NCBI RefSeq assembly: GCF_013093415.1
Contig: NZ_JABFBC010000003.1
Coordinates: 1 to 64,000, forward strand
Direction of reading: 5' to 3'
DNA length: 64,000 nucleotides
From: Halovulum dunhuangense
GTDB lineage: Bacteria > Pseudomonadota > Alphaproteobacteria > Rhodobacterales > Rhodobacteraceae
The stretch's first letter is position 1, and each line of letters starts with the position of its first letter. The notes under the pieces are model-generated. The model worked only from the letters and a program-made list of their open reading frames with translations, was not told where the DNA came from and did not search any database. Below are positions 56,905-64,000 of this stretch, in pieces. The translations under genes were made by a program, and so were the position numbers.

Positions 56905-58116
56905 ATGACCTCGGACGGGCAGCACATCGACCTTGGCGCGCCGCCACCGATCCCGGCGGAAGCGCAGGCCGCCGTGGCCGAACTGCTCGTCCGGGGCCGC
57001 CTGCACCGCTACGGCGAGTCGGGCGCCCCCCCGGGCGCGGCGGCCCGGCTCGAGCGCGCCTTTGCCCGGCTGATCGGGGTACCCTACGCGGTCGCCGTGA
57101 ATTCCTGCGGATCGGCCATGTATCTGGCGCTGCTGGGCGCGGGCGTGAAGCCGGGCGACCCGGTGCTGATGGGCGCCTTCACGCTGGCCCCGGTGCTGGG
57201 CGCCATTGCGAACGCGGGCGCGCGCCCCGTCGCGGTCGAGATCACCGCCGACCTGGTGATCGACCCCGCCGACCTGGAGGAAAAGGCCGCCGCCACCGGC
57301 GCGCGGCACCTGCTGGTGTCGCACATGCGCGGGCATGTGGGCGATCTGGACCGGCTTGCCGCGATCTGCGACCGGCTGGGCATTTCGATGATCGAGGATT
57401 GCGCCCACACGATGGGGGCAAGTTGGGCGGGCCGGCCCACCGGCAGTTTCGGGCGCGTGGGCTGCTTCAGCTTCCAGCAGGCCAAGCATGTGAACGCGGG
57501 CGAGGGCGGCATCCTTGTCACCCGCGACCCCGACATCGCCGCCCGCGCGATCCTGATGTCGGGCAGCTACATGCTCTACGCCCAGAACGGCACCTGCCCG
57601 CCGGACGCGGTGATGGAGCGTTGGCGCGACCGCTGCCCCAATTTCAGCCTGCGCCTGTCCGAGATCGCGGCGACGCTGGCGCTGGCGCAGCTCGACGCCT
57701 TGCCGGACCGGGCGCGCGACTGGAACGCCACCCATGACGCGCTGGCAGCAAGGCTGGGCGCGGTGCCCGGCCTGCACCTGCCCCAGCGGCCCCCGCAGGA
57801 GGAATATGTGCAAAGCTCGCTCCAGTTCCGGCTGCCGGAATTCTCGCGGGACCGGATCCGGCGCTTCGTGGCCGACTGCCGCGCGCAGGGCCTGCATGTC
57901 AAATGGTTCGGCGCCGACCGGGCCGAGGGCTATACCAGCGCGCCCCGGCACTGGGGCGATCTGCCCGGTCATCCGGTGGCCCCGGCGACCCAGGCGATCC
58001 TGGATACGCTGGTCGATATCCGCCTGCCCCTCGGCCTGAACGACAACGCCCGCGACCGCATCGCCGCCATCGTGGCGGCGGCAGTGCAAGCGGCCCCTGA
58101 CCCGGTGAGCACATGA
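56905..58116 (+). CDS. DegT/DnrJ/EryC1-family PLP enzyme
   Basis: The 403-residue protein has the sugar-aminotransferase fold: [20 protein letters not shown] (phosphate cup), [20 protein letters not shown] (PLP-ring Asp) and [20 protein letters not shown] with the Schiff-base Lys. It may aminate a keto intermediate made by the neighbouring dehydrogenases. It starts 10 bases after the HpsN-like gene and overlaps the SDR gene by 4 bases. Membership in a catabolic cluster rather than a glycan cluster is unusual for this family. Confidence 0.82.
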   Translation: MTSDGQHIDLGAPPPIPAEAQAAVAELLVRGRLHRYGESGAPPGAAARLERAFARLIGVPYAVAVNSCGSAMYLALLGAGVKPGDPVLMGAFTLAPVLGAIANAGARPVAVEITADLVIDPADLEEKAAATGARHLLVSHMRGHVGDLDRLAAICDRLGISMIEDCAHTMGASWAGRPTGSFGRVGCFSFQQAKHVNAGEGGILVTRDPDIAARAILMSGSYMLYAQNGTCPPDAVMERWRDRCPNFSLRLSEIAATLALAQLDALPDRARDWNATHDALAARLGAVPGLHLPQRPPQEEYVQSSLQFRLPEFSRDRIRRFVADCRAQGLHVKWFGADRAEGYTSAPRHWGDLPGHPVAPATQAILDTLVDIRLPLGLNDNARDRIAAIVAAAVQAAPDPVST

Positions 58117-58868
58117 GACTTTCGGCGCTGTTCGACCTGTCCGGCCGCACGGCCATGGTGACGGGCGGAAGCTCGGGCCTGGGGCTCGAGATGGGCCGCG
58201 CGCTGGGGCTTCAGGGCGCGGCCGTGCGGCTGGTCGCCCGCGGCGGCGCGCGCCTCGATGACGCCGCCTCGGCGCTGATCTCGGAAGGGATCGACGCCGC
58301 GGCGTTGCCCGCGGATCTGGGCGATCCGGACGCGATCCGCGCGCTGGCGGAACAGGCGGGCGCGGTGGACATCGTGGTGAACGCCGCCGGCATGAACCTG
58401 CGCCAGCCCTTCGGGCAGGTCACGCCCGAGGCGTTCGACCTGCACATGGCGATCCATCTGCGCGCGCCGTTTCTTCTGACCCAGGCGCTTGCGCCGGGAA
58501 TGAAGGCGCGCGGCTGGGGCCGGATCATCAACCTCGCCTCGCTGCAATCCGCGCGCGCCTTCGCCAATTCGGCGCCCTATGGTGCGGCCAAGGGCGGCGT
58601 GGTGCAGCTGACCCGCGCCATCGCCGAGGCGTGGTCGGCCCATGGCATCACCTGCAACGCCATCGCGCCCGGCTTCTTTCCCACGCCCCTGACCGAGGCG
58701 GTGTTCGCCAACGAGACGCTGGCCGCGCGCAACGCCGCCCAGACCGCGATCGGGCGCAACGGCCGGCTGGAGGATATAAGGGGCGCCACGATCTTCCTTG
58801 CCTCCGACGCGTCGGCCTACATCACCGGCCAGACGCTTTATGTCGATGGGGGGTTCACCGCGAAATGA
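58113..58868 (+). CDS. Short-chain dehydrogenase/reductase
   Basis: The 251-residue SDR has [12 protein letters not shown] for NAD(P), NAAGMN, catalytic Ser in NLASLQS and YGAAKGG. It ends [12 protein letters not shown], the classical SDR tail. It resembles KduD/HpsO-type polyol dehydrogenases. It overlaps both neighbours by 4 bases. The likely substrate is the compound imported by the upstream ABC system. Confidence 0.85.
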   Translation: MRLSALFDLSGRTAMVTGGSSGLGLEMGRALGLQGAAVRLVARGGARLDDAASALISEGIDAAALPADLGDPDAIRALAEQAGAVDIVVNAAGMNLRQPFGQVTPEAFDLHMAIHLRAPFLLTQALAPGMKARGWGRIINLASLQSARAFANSAPYGAAKGGVVQLTRAIAEAWSAHGITCNAIAPGFFPTPLTEAVFANETLAARNAAQTAIGRNGRLEDIRGATIFLASDASAYITGQTLYVDGGFTAK

Positions 58869-59875
58869 GCAGCATCATGCAGGCGCTTGTCTATACCGCC
58901 CCGAACACGCTGGAAGTGACCGACGCGCCCCTGCCCGTGCCGGGGCCGGGCGATCTGCTGGTGCGGGTCCACGCGGTGGGCATCTGCGGGTCCGACATGC
59001 ATGCCTATCACGGCCATGACAGCCGCAGGCCCGCGCCGCTGATCCTGGGCCACGAGGCGGCGGGCATCATTGCCGAGGGGCCCCGCGCGGGCGAGCGGGT
59101 CACGATCAATCCGCTGGTGGTCGATCCCGACTGCCCCGCCGCGCGGGCGGGCCGGCCGCATCTGTCGCCCACGCGGCAGATCATTTCCATGCCGCCGCGC
59201 CCCGGCGCCTTTGCCGGTTTCGTGACGATCCCCGCGCGCAACGTGCTGCCGGTGCCCGATGCGTTCGATCTGCAGCGTGCCGCGCTGGCCGAGCCGCTGG
59301 CGGTGGGCTGGCACGCCGTGCGCATCGGTCTCGAACGTCTCGACCAGCCCTTGCGCGATGTCACCGCGCTGGTGCTGGGCGGGGGCGCCATCGGGCTGGC
59401 GGCGGCGCTGGTGCTGCGCCGCGCCGGCGTGCGCGCGCTGCATGTGGCCGAGCCGCATCCCGAGCGCCGGGCGCTTATCGCGGGGCAGGGCGGGATGAGC
59501 GCCTATGACCCGCGCGAGGGCGATGGGATCGACGCGCCCGACCTGGTGATCGACGCGGTGGGCACCGAGGCCACCCGCGCCGCCGCCTCGCGCCTGGTGC
59601 GGCCCGGCGGCGTGATCGTGCATGTGGGGCTGCTGCCCGGCGAGAGCGGCTTCGACATCCGCCGCATCACCCTGCAGGAGATCACGCTCATGGGCTCCTA
59701 CTGCTACACGCCGGGCGATTTCGCCGACACGCTGGCCGCCATGGTGGCAGGAGAGTTGGGGCCGCTCGACTGGTTCGAGACGCGGCCCCTGGCAGAGGGC
59801 CCTGCGGCCTTTGCCGATCTGGATGCGGGCCGGGTGGCGGCGGCCAAGATCGTGCTGCTGCCGGACGGGGCGTAA
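58865..59875 (+). CDS. Zinc-type alcohol dehydrogenase lacking the structural-zinc cysteines
   Basis: This 336-residue MDR protein has the catalytic-zinc ligands Cys41 (GICGSDMH), His63-Glu64 (LGHEAAG) and a later Glu ([10 protein letters not shown]), and the NAD motif [11 protein letters not shown]. The lobe that normally holds a Cys4 zinc retains only Cys90 ([19 protein letters not shown]), so the structural zinc is probably lost. It may oxidise an alcohol of the cluster's substrate. It overlaps the SDR by 4 bases. Confidence 0.85.
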   Translation: MSSIMQALVYTAPNTLEVTDAPLPVPGPGDLLVRVHAVGICGSDMHAYHGHDSRRPAPLILGHEAAGIIAEGPRAGERVTINPLVVDPDCPAARAGRPHLSPTRQIISMPPRPGAFAGFVTIPARNVLPVPDAFDLQRAALAEPLAVGWHAVRIGLERLDQPLRDVTALVLGGGAIGLAAALVLRRAGVRALHVAEPHPERRALIAGQGGMSAYDPREGDGIDAPDLVIDAVGTEATRAAASRLVRPGGVIVHVGLLPGESGFDIRRITLQEITLMGSYCYTPGDFADTLAAMVAGELGPLDWFETRPLAEGPAAFADLDAGRVAAAKIVLLPDGA

Positions 59876-59883
59876 GCGCCCGA

Positions 59884-60516
59884 TCAGCCCGAAAGCGCAA
59901 GGACCAGATCGCCGCTCAGGCTGCGATCGCGCACCAGCGCGGCATTGGGCATGTCGTTGCCCTCGACCTTGGCGGATGCCTCTGCATCAGGCAGGCCCTC
60001 GTCCCGCCAGCGCGCCATGAGGCGGGCGCGCAGCTCTTCCTCGGGCACGTCGATCCGCACCGAGAAGTTCCAGTATTCCTTGAGCCGTGCCCAGGGGTCG
60101 GCGTCGAGCAGCAGGTAATTCCCCTCGAACAGCACGAACTCCGTCTCCGGGCCCAGCACGGCCGCGCCCGCGATGGCGATGTCGCGGGGGCGGTCGAAGA
60201 CCGGGTAGACCACCTCCTCGCCGCCCGCGATCCGGGAGACGAGATGTAGGAAGCCGGCCGCGTCGAAGGTTTCCGGCGCGCCCTTGCGCGACAAGAGCCC
60301 GCGCGCCGACAGCACCCGGTTGTCGAGATGGAAGCCGTCCATCGGCACCACCGCCGCAGTTCGGCCCAGCTCGGCCAGCCGCCGCGCCAGCACCTCTGTC
60401 ACGGTGGACTTGCCCGCACCCGGCGGGCCGGCCATCGCCACCAGCTTGCGCGGGCCTTGCAGGGTCAGAAGGTGTTGCAGCGCGCGGTCGGCAAGGGCGT
60501 CAGGCGTGGACGGCAT
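59884..60516 (-). CDS. frcK: FrcK-like nucleoside/sugar kinase-fold protein
   Basis: The 210-residue P-loop protein has Walker A AGPPGAGKST near residue 30, then VVPMDGFHLDNRVLSARGLL and FEGNYLLLD. It is related to uridine kinase/pantothenate kinase. FrcK accompanies the Frc fructose importer in rhizobia and may phosphorylate the imported sugar. It begins 17 bases inside the frcA 3' end, on the same strand. Confidence 0.85.
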   Translation of the reverse strand: MPSTPDALADRALQHLLTLQGPRKLVAMAGPPGAGKSTVTEVLARRLAELGRTAAVVPMDGFHLDNRVLSARGLLSRKGAPETFDAAGFLHLVSRIAGGEEVVYPVFDRPRDIAIAGAAVLGPETEFVLFEGNYLLLDADPWARLKEYWNFSVRIDVPEEELRARLMARWRDEGLPDAEASAKVEGNDMPNAALVRDRSLSGDLVLALSG

Positions 60517-61270
60517 CGGGTTTCATCGCTCCGGTCATCAGGGCCACGGCATCCGACATCGATATATCCGACGGGTTCACGACCGTAAGCCGCTTGCCCA
60601 GCCGGTGGATGTGGATGCGGTCGGCCACCTCGAACACATGCGGCATGTTGTGGCTGATGAGAATGATCGGGATGCCGCGCGCCTTCACGTCCTGGATGAG
60701 TTCCAGCACCTTGCGGCTTTCCTTGACGCCAAGCGCGGCCGTCGGCTCGTCAAGGATGATGACCCGCGACCCGAAGGCCGCCGCACGGGCCACGGCCACG
60801 CCCTGGCGCTGGCCGCCCGACAGGGTCTCGACCGCCTGGTTGATGTTCTGGATCGTCATCAGCCCCAGCTCGGTCAGCTTCTCGCGGGCGATGCGCTGCA
60901 TGGCTGGCCGGTCGAGCATGCGGAACCATTTGCCCAGGATGCCGGGGCGGCGCAGCTCGCGGCCCATGAACATGTTGTCGGCGATGGACAGCGCCGGGCT
61001 CATGGCAAGCTGCTGGTAGACGGTTTCGATCCCGGCCGCGCGCGCGTCGTTGGGAGAGGTGAACCGCACCGGTCGCCCGTCCAGCCAGACCTCGCCCTCA
61101 TCCGGGATGGTCGCGCCCGAGACGGCCTTGATCAGGCTCGACTTGCCCGCGCCGTTGTCGCCGATCACGGCCAGGATTTCCCCCGGCATCAGGTCGAAGT
61201 CGCAATTGTCGATGGCGGTGACGCGGCCGTAGCGTTTCACAAGGCCGCGGGCTTTGAGAATGGGTTCCAT
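60500..61270 (-). CDS. frcA: Sugar ABC transporter ATP-binding protein
   Basis: The 256-residue single-domain ATPase has Walker A GDNGAGKSS near residue 40, signature LSGGQRQGVAVARA, Walker B VIILDEPTAALG and the H-loop ILISHNMPHVFEVADRIHI. Most CUT2 ATPases are double domain; this short form is characteristic of FrcA. Its ATG overlaps the frcC stop by 1 base. Confidence 0.9.
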   Translation of the reverse strand: MEPILKARGLVKRYGRVTAIDNCDFDLMPGEILAVIGDNGAGKSSLIKAVSGATIPDEGEVWLDGRPVRFTSPNDARAAGIETVYQQLAMSPALSIADNMFMGRELRRPGILGKWFRMLDRPAMQRIAREKLTELGLMTIQNINQAVETLSGGQRQGVAVARAAAFGSRVIILDEPTAALGVKESRKVLELIQDVKARGIPIILISHNMPHVFEVADRIHIHRLGKRLTVVNPSDISMSDAVALMTGAMKPDAVHA

Positions 61271-62331
61271 CAGACCGATACCCTCCGGATCCACTGGTCC
61301 ACCGCGACAGCGGCGATGATGAGCATGCCGATCAGCAGGTTCGTCCATTGCGGATCGGCCCCGGCAAGCCGCAGGCCGAGGGTGAACACCCCCACGATCA
61401 GCGCGCCGAACAGCGCCCCCAGGATCGAGCCGCGCCCGCCGAAAAGCGAGATGCCCCCGATCACCACGGCGGTGATGCTTTCGATGTTGGCAAGCTGGCC
61501 CGAGGTGGGCGAGACGGACCCGATCCGCCCGATCAGCGCCCAGCCGGCAAAGGCGCAGATGGTCCCCGCCAGCACATAGACGGAAATCAGCGTGCGGCGC
61601 ACGTTCACGCCCGACAGCCCCGCCGCCTCGGGGTCGTCGCCCACGGCATAGACATGGCGCCCCCAGGCGGTGAAGCGCAGCGCATAGGCCAGCACCAGCG
61701 CCAGGATCAGCATGAAGATCACGCCATTGGTGAAGATGGCGCCGCCGATATCCACCCGCTCACCGAAGAATTGCAGGATCGGCGCGTTCGCCTCGATGTC
61801 CTGCGCGCGGATCGTCTCGTTGCGGGAATAAAGGAAATTCGTCGCCAGCACGACCTGCCACATGCCCAGCGTCACGATGAAGGGGGGCAGGCGCACGATC
61901 GCGACCAGCATGCCGCTGATCAGCCCGCAAAGCGCCCCGCAGGCCAGCCCGCACAGGACGGCGATCTGGGGGGGCAGGCCGTAGCGGAAGGTGAACTGCC
62001 CCATCACCACCGAGGACAGCACCATCACCGCGCCCACCGACAGGTCGATGCCCGCGGTCAGGATCACCAGCGACTGCGCCAGCGCCACGATGCCGATGAT
62101 CTGCACCTGCTGAAGGATCAGCGTCAGCGCAAAGGGCGACAGGAAGCGCTCTCCCAGCAGCAGGCTGAAGCCCACCACCGCCGACAGAAGCACGATCAGC
62201 GGCACCAGCGAGGGGGTGACATGCAGCGTGTGTTGCAGGCGCCTGGCGAAGCCGCGGCGCGAGTCGTGGAACTCGGCGACCGTATCGGCGGCGGTGGCGG
62301 CACTTTCATGGCCGTCTGACATGGGTTGCAT
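61270..62331 (-). CDS. frcC: Sugar ABC transporter permease
   Basis: The 353-residue CUT2/BPD_transp_2 permease has about ten helices after a 40-residue cytosolic N-terminus. Motifs include ILTAGIDLSVGAVMVLSSVV, GLSGVNVRRTLISVYVLAG and ITAVVIGGISLFGGRGSILG. It forms the inner-membrane channel for fructose-type sugars. An alternative ATG lies three codons in (62322). A hairpin lies in the 68 bases to frcB. Confidence 0.9.
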   Translation of the reverse strand: MQPMSDGHESAATAADTVAEFHDSRRGFARRLQHTLHVTPSLVPLIVLLSAVVGFSLLLGERFLSPFALTLILQQVQIIGIVALAQSLVILTAGIDLSVGAVMVLSSVVMGQFTFRYGLPPQIAVLCGLACGALCGLISGMLVAIVRLPPFIVTLGMWQVVLATNFLYSRNETIRAQDIEANAPILQFFGERVDIGGAIFTNGVIFMLILALVLAYALRFTAWGRHVYAVGDDPEAAGLSGVNVRRTLISVYVLAGTICAFAGWALIGRIGSVSPTSGQLANIESITAVVIGGISLFGGRGSILGALFGALIVGVFTLGLRLAGADPQWTNLLIGMLIIAAVAVDQWIRRVSV

Positions 62332-62353
62332 TCCTCCCGGTCAAGGCACATCC

Positions 62354-62375
62354 GCCCGCCGCTTTCGCGGCGGGC
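62354..62375 (-). terminator. Hairpin between frcB and frcC
   Basis: A 9-bp perfect stem with a TTTC/GAAA tetraloop in the spacer downstream of the binding-protein gene. It probably stabilises frcB mRNA and lowers read-through. Confidence 0.6.
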
Positions 62376-62399
62376 GCGTCTTGCGTCAGGGCAGGGCGA

Positions 62400-63431
62400 T
62401 CAGCCCCAGCACAGCTCCAGCCCCTCTGCGGAGGAGATCGACGGGACCCCCTCGACGGGCGCATCGGTGATAAGCTGCACGCCGGTGTTGAAGAAGTCGA
62501 GCCCCGGCGAGGTTTCCGGCAGGCTGCCGTCGGCGGCATGGGCCGCGATCGCCTCGATGCCCAGCCGCGCCATGTCGAGCGGGTACTGCTGCGCGGTCGC
62601 GCCGATCACGCCCTCGGCCACGTTGGTGACGCCCGGGCAGCCGCCATCCACCGAGACGACCAGCACGTCGTTCTCGCGCCCGATCGCGCGCAGCGCCTCG
62701 TAGGCGCCGGCGGCGGCGGGTTCGTTGATGGTGTAGACCACGTTGATGGTGGGATCGATGGCGAGCAGGTTCTCCATGGCCTGGCGGCCGCCTTCCTCGG
62801 AGCCGGCGGTCACGTCATGGCCCACGATGCGCGGGTCTTCCTCGTCGCCCCAGCGGTTCGGGTCGCCCAGCTCGATGCCGAAGCCGGTCAGGAAGCCCTG
62901 GTTGCGCAGCACGCCCACGGTGGGCTGGCTCACGGCGATGTTCAGAAGCCCGATGCGGGCATTCGCGGCCTCGTCGCCAAGCTGGCCCGCGGCCCAGGCG
63001 CCGATCAGGCGGCCGGCCTCGAAATTGTCGGTGGCGAAGGTGGCATCTGCGGCGTCCGCGGGCGAAAGCGGCGTGTCGAGCGCGATCACCAGAAGCCCCG
63101 CCTCGCGGGCCTGCTCCACCGCGGGCGTGATCGACGAGGTGTCCGAGGCGGTCAGCAGGATGCCCTTGGCGCCGCTTGCGATGCAGGTCTCGATGGCCGC
63201 GACCTGGGTCTCGTGGTCGCCGTCGAACTGGCCGGCAAAGGCCATCAGCTCGATGCCCAGCGCCTCGGTGGCGGCCTCAGCGCCCTCGCGCATCTTCACG
63301 AAGAAGGGGTTGGTGTCGGTCTTGGTGATCAGGCAGGCGGACATGGGCTCGTGTCCGGCCGCGAAGGCGGCGCTTCCGGCCGTCAGCGCGATGGCACCCG
63401 TCAGCAGGGCCGTGGTGGTTTTCCTCAACAT
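62400..63431 (-). CDS. frcB: Fructose-type sugar-binding protein
   Basis: The 343-residue periplasmic binding protein (Peripla_BP_4) has a signal peptide cleaved near AFAAG (about residue 25). The mature protein has [40 protein letters not shown] and [20 protein letters not shown], all typical of FrcB. It captures fructose, ribose or mannose for FrcCA. It is first in the operon, behind a ribosome-binding site GGAGGAAA and a palindrome next to TTGACA. Confidence 0.9.
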   Translation of the reverse strand: MLRKTTTALLTGAIALTAGSAAFAAGHEPMSACLITKTDTNPFFVKMREGAEAATEALGIELMAFAGQFDGDHETQVAAIETCIASGAKGILLTASDTSSITPAVEQAREAGLLVIALDTPLSPADAADATFATDNFEAGRLIGAWAAGQLGDEAANARIGLLNIAVSQPTVGVLRNQGFLTGFGIELGDPNRWGDEEDPRIVGHDVTAGSEEGGRQAMENLLAIDPTINVVYTINEPAAAGAYEALRAIGRENDVLVVSVDGGCPGVTNVAEGVIGATAQQYPLDMARLGIEAIAAHAADGSLPETSPGLDFFNTGVQLITDAPVEGVPSISSAEGLELCWG

Positions 63432-63498
63432 CGTTTCCTCCCATGGAACGGTAATTTCCTGTGTTGGCGGGCGCGACCATCGGCGGATGGGGGCGGGT

Positions 63499-63528
63499 TG
63501 TCAATAAATAACTTCCAGAGAGTTATTT
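63499..63528. promoter_or_regulatory. frcB promoter -35 and ROK-type operator
   Basis: AAATAACT (63506-63513) is mirrored by AGTTATTT (63521-63528) around a 7-base spacer, in an otherwise GC-rich intergenic region. TTGACA on the minus strand (63504-63499) abuts it. AT-rich inverted repeats of this kind are bound by ROK repressors such as Mlc/NagC. Confidence 0.7.
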
Positions 63529-63589
63529 AATTGGCCGCCGCAGTCGATTGCACTTGCGCGGCCGCGAAGGATCGGCACATTGCACGGTG

Positions 63590-64000
63590 ATGGATCATGT
63601 GCCGGAACAGGACGCCGGTGCCGGGACGTGGCCGCAGCCCGGTCGCGGCACAAACCAGAGCGGGATGCGCGAGCATAACGAGCGGCTGGTCCTTACCCTG
63701 TTGCGGCGCCGCGCGAACCTGGCCAAGGCCGACATCGCCCGCGAGACGGGCCTGTCCCCGCAGACCGCCTCGCGGCTGATCGGCACGCTCGAGTCGGAGG
63801 GGCTGATCCTGCGCGGCAAGCCGCAGCGGGGCCGCATCGGCCAGCCCTCGGTGCCGCTCTCGCTCAATCCCGAGGGGGCCTTCTTCCTGGGCCTCAAGGT
63901 GGGCCGGCGCACCACCGAGATGGTCGTGACCGATTTCATGGGCCGCATCCTCGACCGCGAAAAGCGGCTTTACGGCTATCCCGATTTCGACGCGGTGATG
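63590..64000 (+). CDS. frcR: ROK-family regulator, N-terminal part (runs off window)
   Basis: The visible 137 codons encode a winged helix-turn-helix (RLVLTLLRRRANLAKADIAR, then ETGLSPQTASRLIGTLESEG) followed by the start of a ROK domain (FLGLKVGRRTTEMVVTDFMG). It diverges from frcB across the palindrome and presumably represses the importer in absence of sugar. The start could be the ATG at 63590 or a later one near 63665, since the first 25 residues are not conserved in type. Confidence 0.85.
   Translation, partial: MDHVPEQDAGAGTWPQPGRGTNQSGMREHNERLVLTLLRRRANLAKADIARETGLSPQTASRLIGTLESEGLILRGKPQRGRIGQPSVPLSLNPEGAFFLGLKVGRRTTEMVVTDFMGRILDREKRLYGYPDFDAVM

Overview
The window is a high-GC alphaproteobacterial sequence. 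It most resembles a Paracoccus/Rhodobacter-type member of the Rhodobacteraceae. The reasons are the polyol operon in the order found in Rhodobacter sphaeroides (smoEFGKS plus mtlK), an FrcBCAK sugar importer with a ROK regulator, an elongator tRNA-Met of the alphaproteobacterial type, and an ECF sigma factor with an NrsF anti-sigma factor next to a bufferin operon. No replication, plasmid-transfer or phage module is visible.

Region 1 (1-19.5 kb) is a metal-resistance island. It starts inside a copper ATPase (copA), followed by a glutaredoxin, an MFS pump and a ferredoxin-type reductase that overlap one another. A CueR regulator, a small monooxygenase-like protein, an unknown 65-residue ORF and a DHA2 drug pump sit around three CueR-type promoters. 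After a repeat-bearing stretch without clear genes come a YHS protein, an HPP-CBS membrane protein, a broken junction between two gene remnants, a CNNM/CorC-like protein, ExoD and a TerC remnant. A chromate pair (rhodanese-ChrB, ChrA) and a divergent nickel/cobalt module (HupE-like, anchor protein and His-rich protein on one side, an RcnR-like repressor and an NreB-like exporter on the other) close the region.

Region 2 (19.5-36 kb) is accessory DNA. Two paralogous genes of unknown function share an upstream block and flank an MFS/AraC pair. Next is a surface-polysaccharide cassette (two glycosyltransferases, DegT-type aminotransferase, sulfotransferase, WbqC) whose last genes are strikingly AT-rich. 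It runs into a 4.2 kb nest of insertion sequences: an old IS3 element split by an IS5 element, which is itself split by an intact IS3 element, with IS110 copies also inside the old IS3. Another AT-rich glycosyltransferase and decayed flippase-like fragments follow, up to a tRNA-Met that marks the change to compact, uniformly GC-rich DNA.

Region 3 (36-64 kb) is catabolic and regulatory. The smo operon imports and oxidises sorbitol/mannitol-type polyols under a LacI-type regulator with paired palindromic operators. A coiled-coil membrane protein is paired with a ClpP-like exported protease. The bufferin operon (bufA, bufB, bufC, DoxX-like) faces its ECF sigma factor and NrsF across two matching GTAAC-N16-CGA promoters. 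A LacI-controlled cluster then joins a NitT/TauT-type ABC importer with two distinct permeases to an HpsN-like dehydrogenase, a DegT-type PLP enzyme, an SDR and an unusual zinc alcohol dehydrogenase. It is the best candidate for an undescribed pathway. The window ends with the frcBCAK importer and the start of its ROK regulator.
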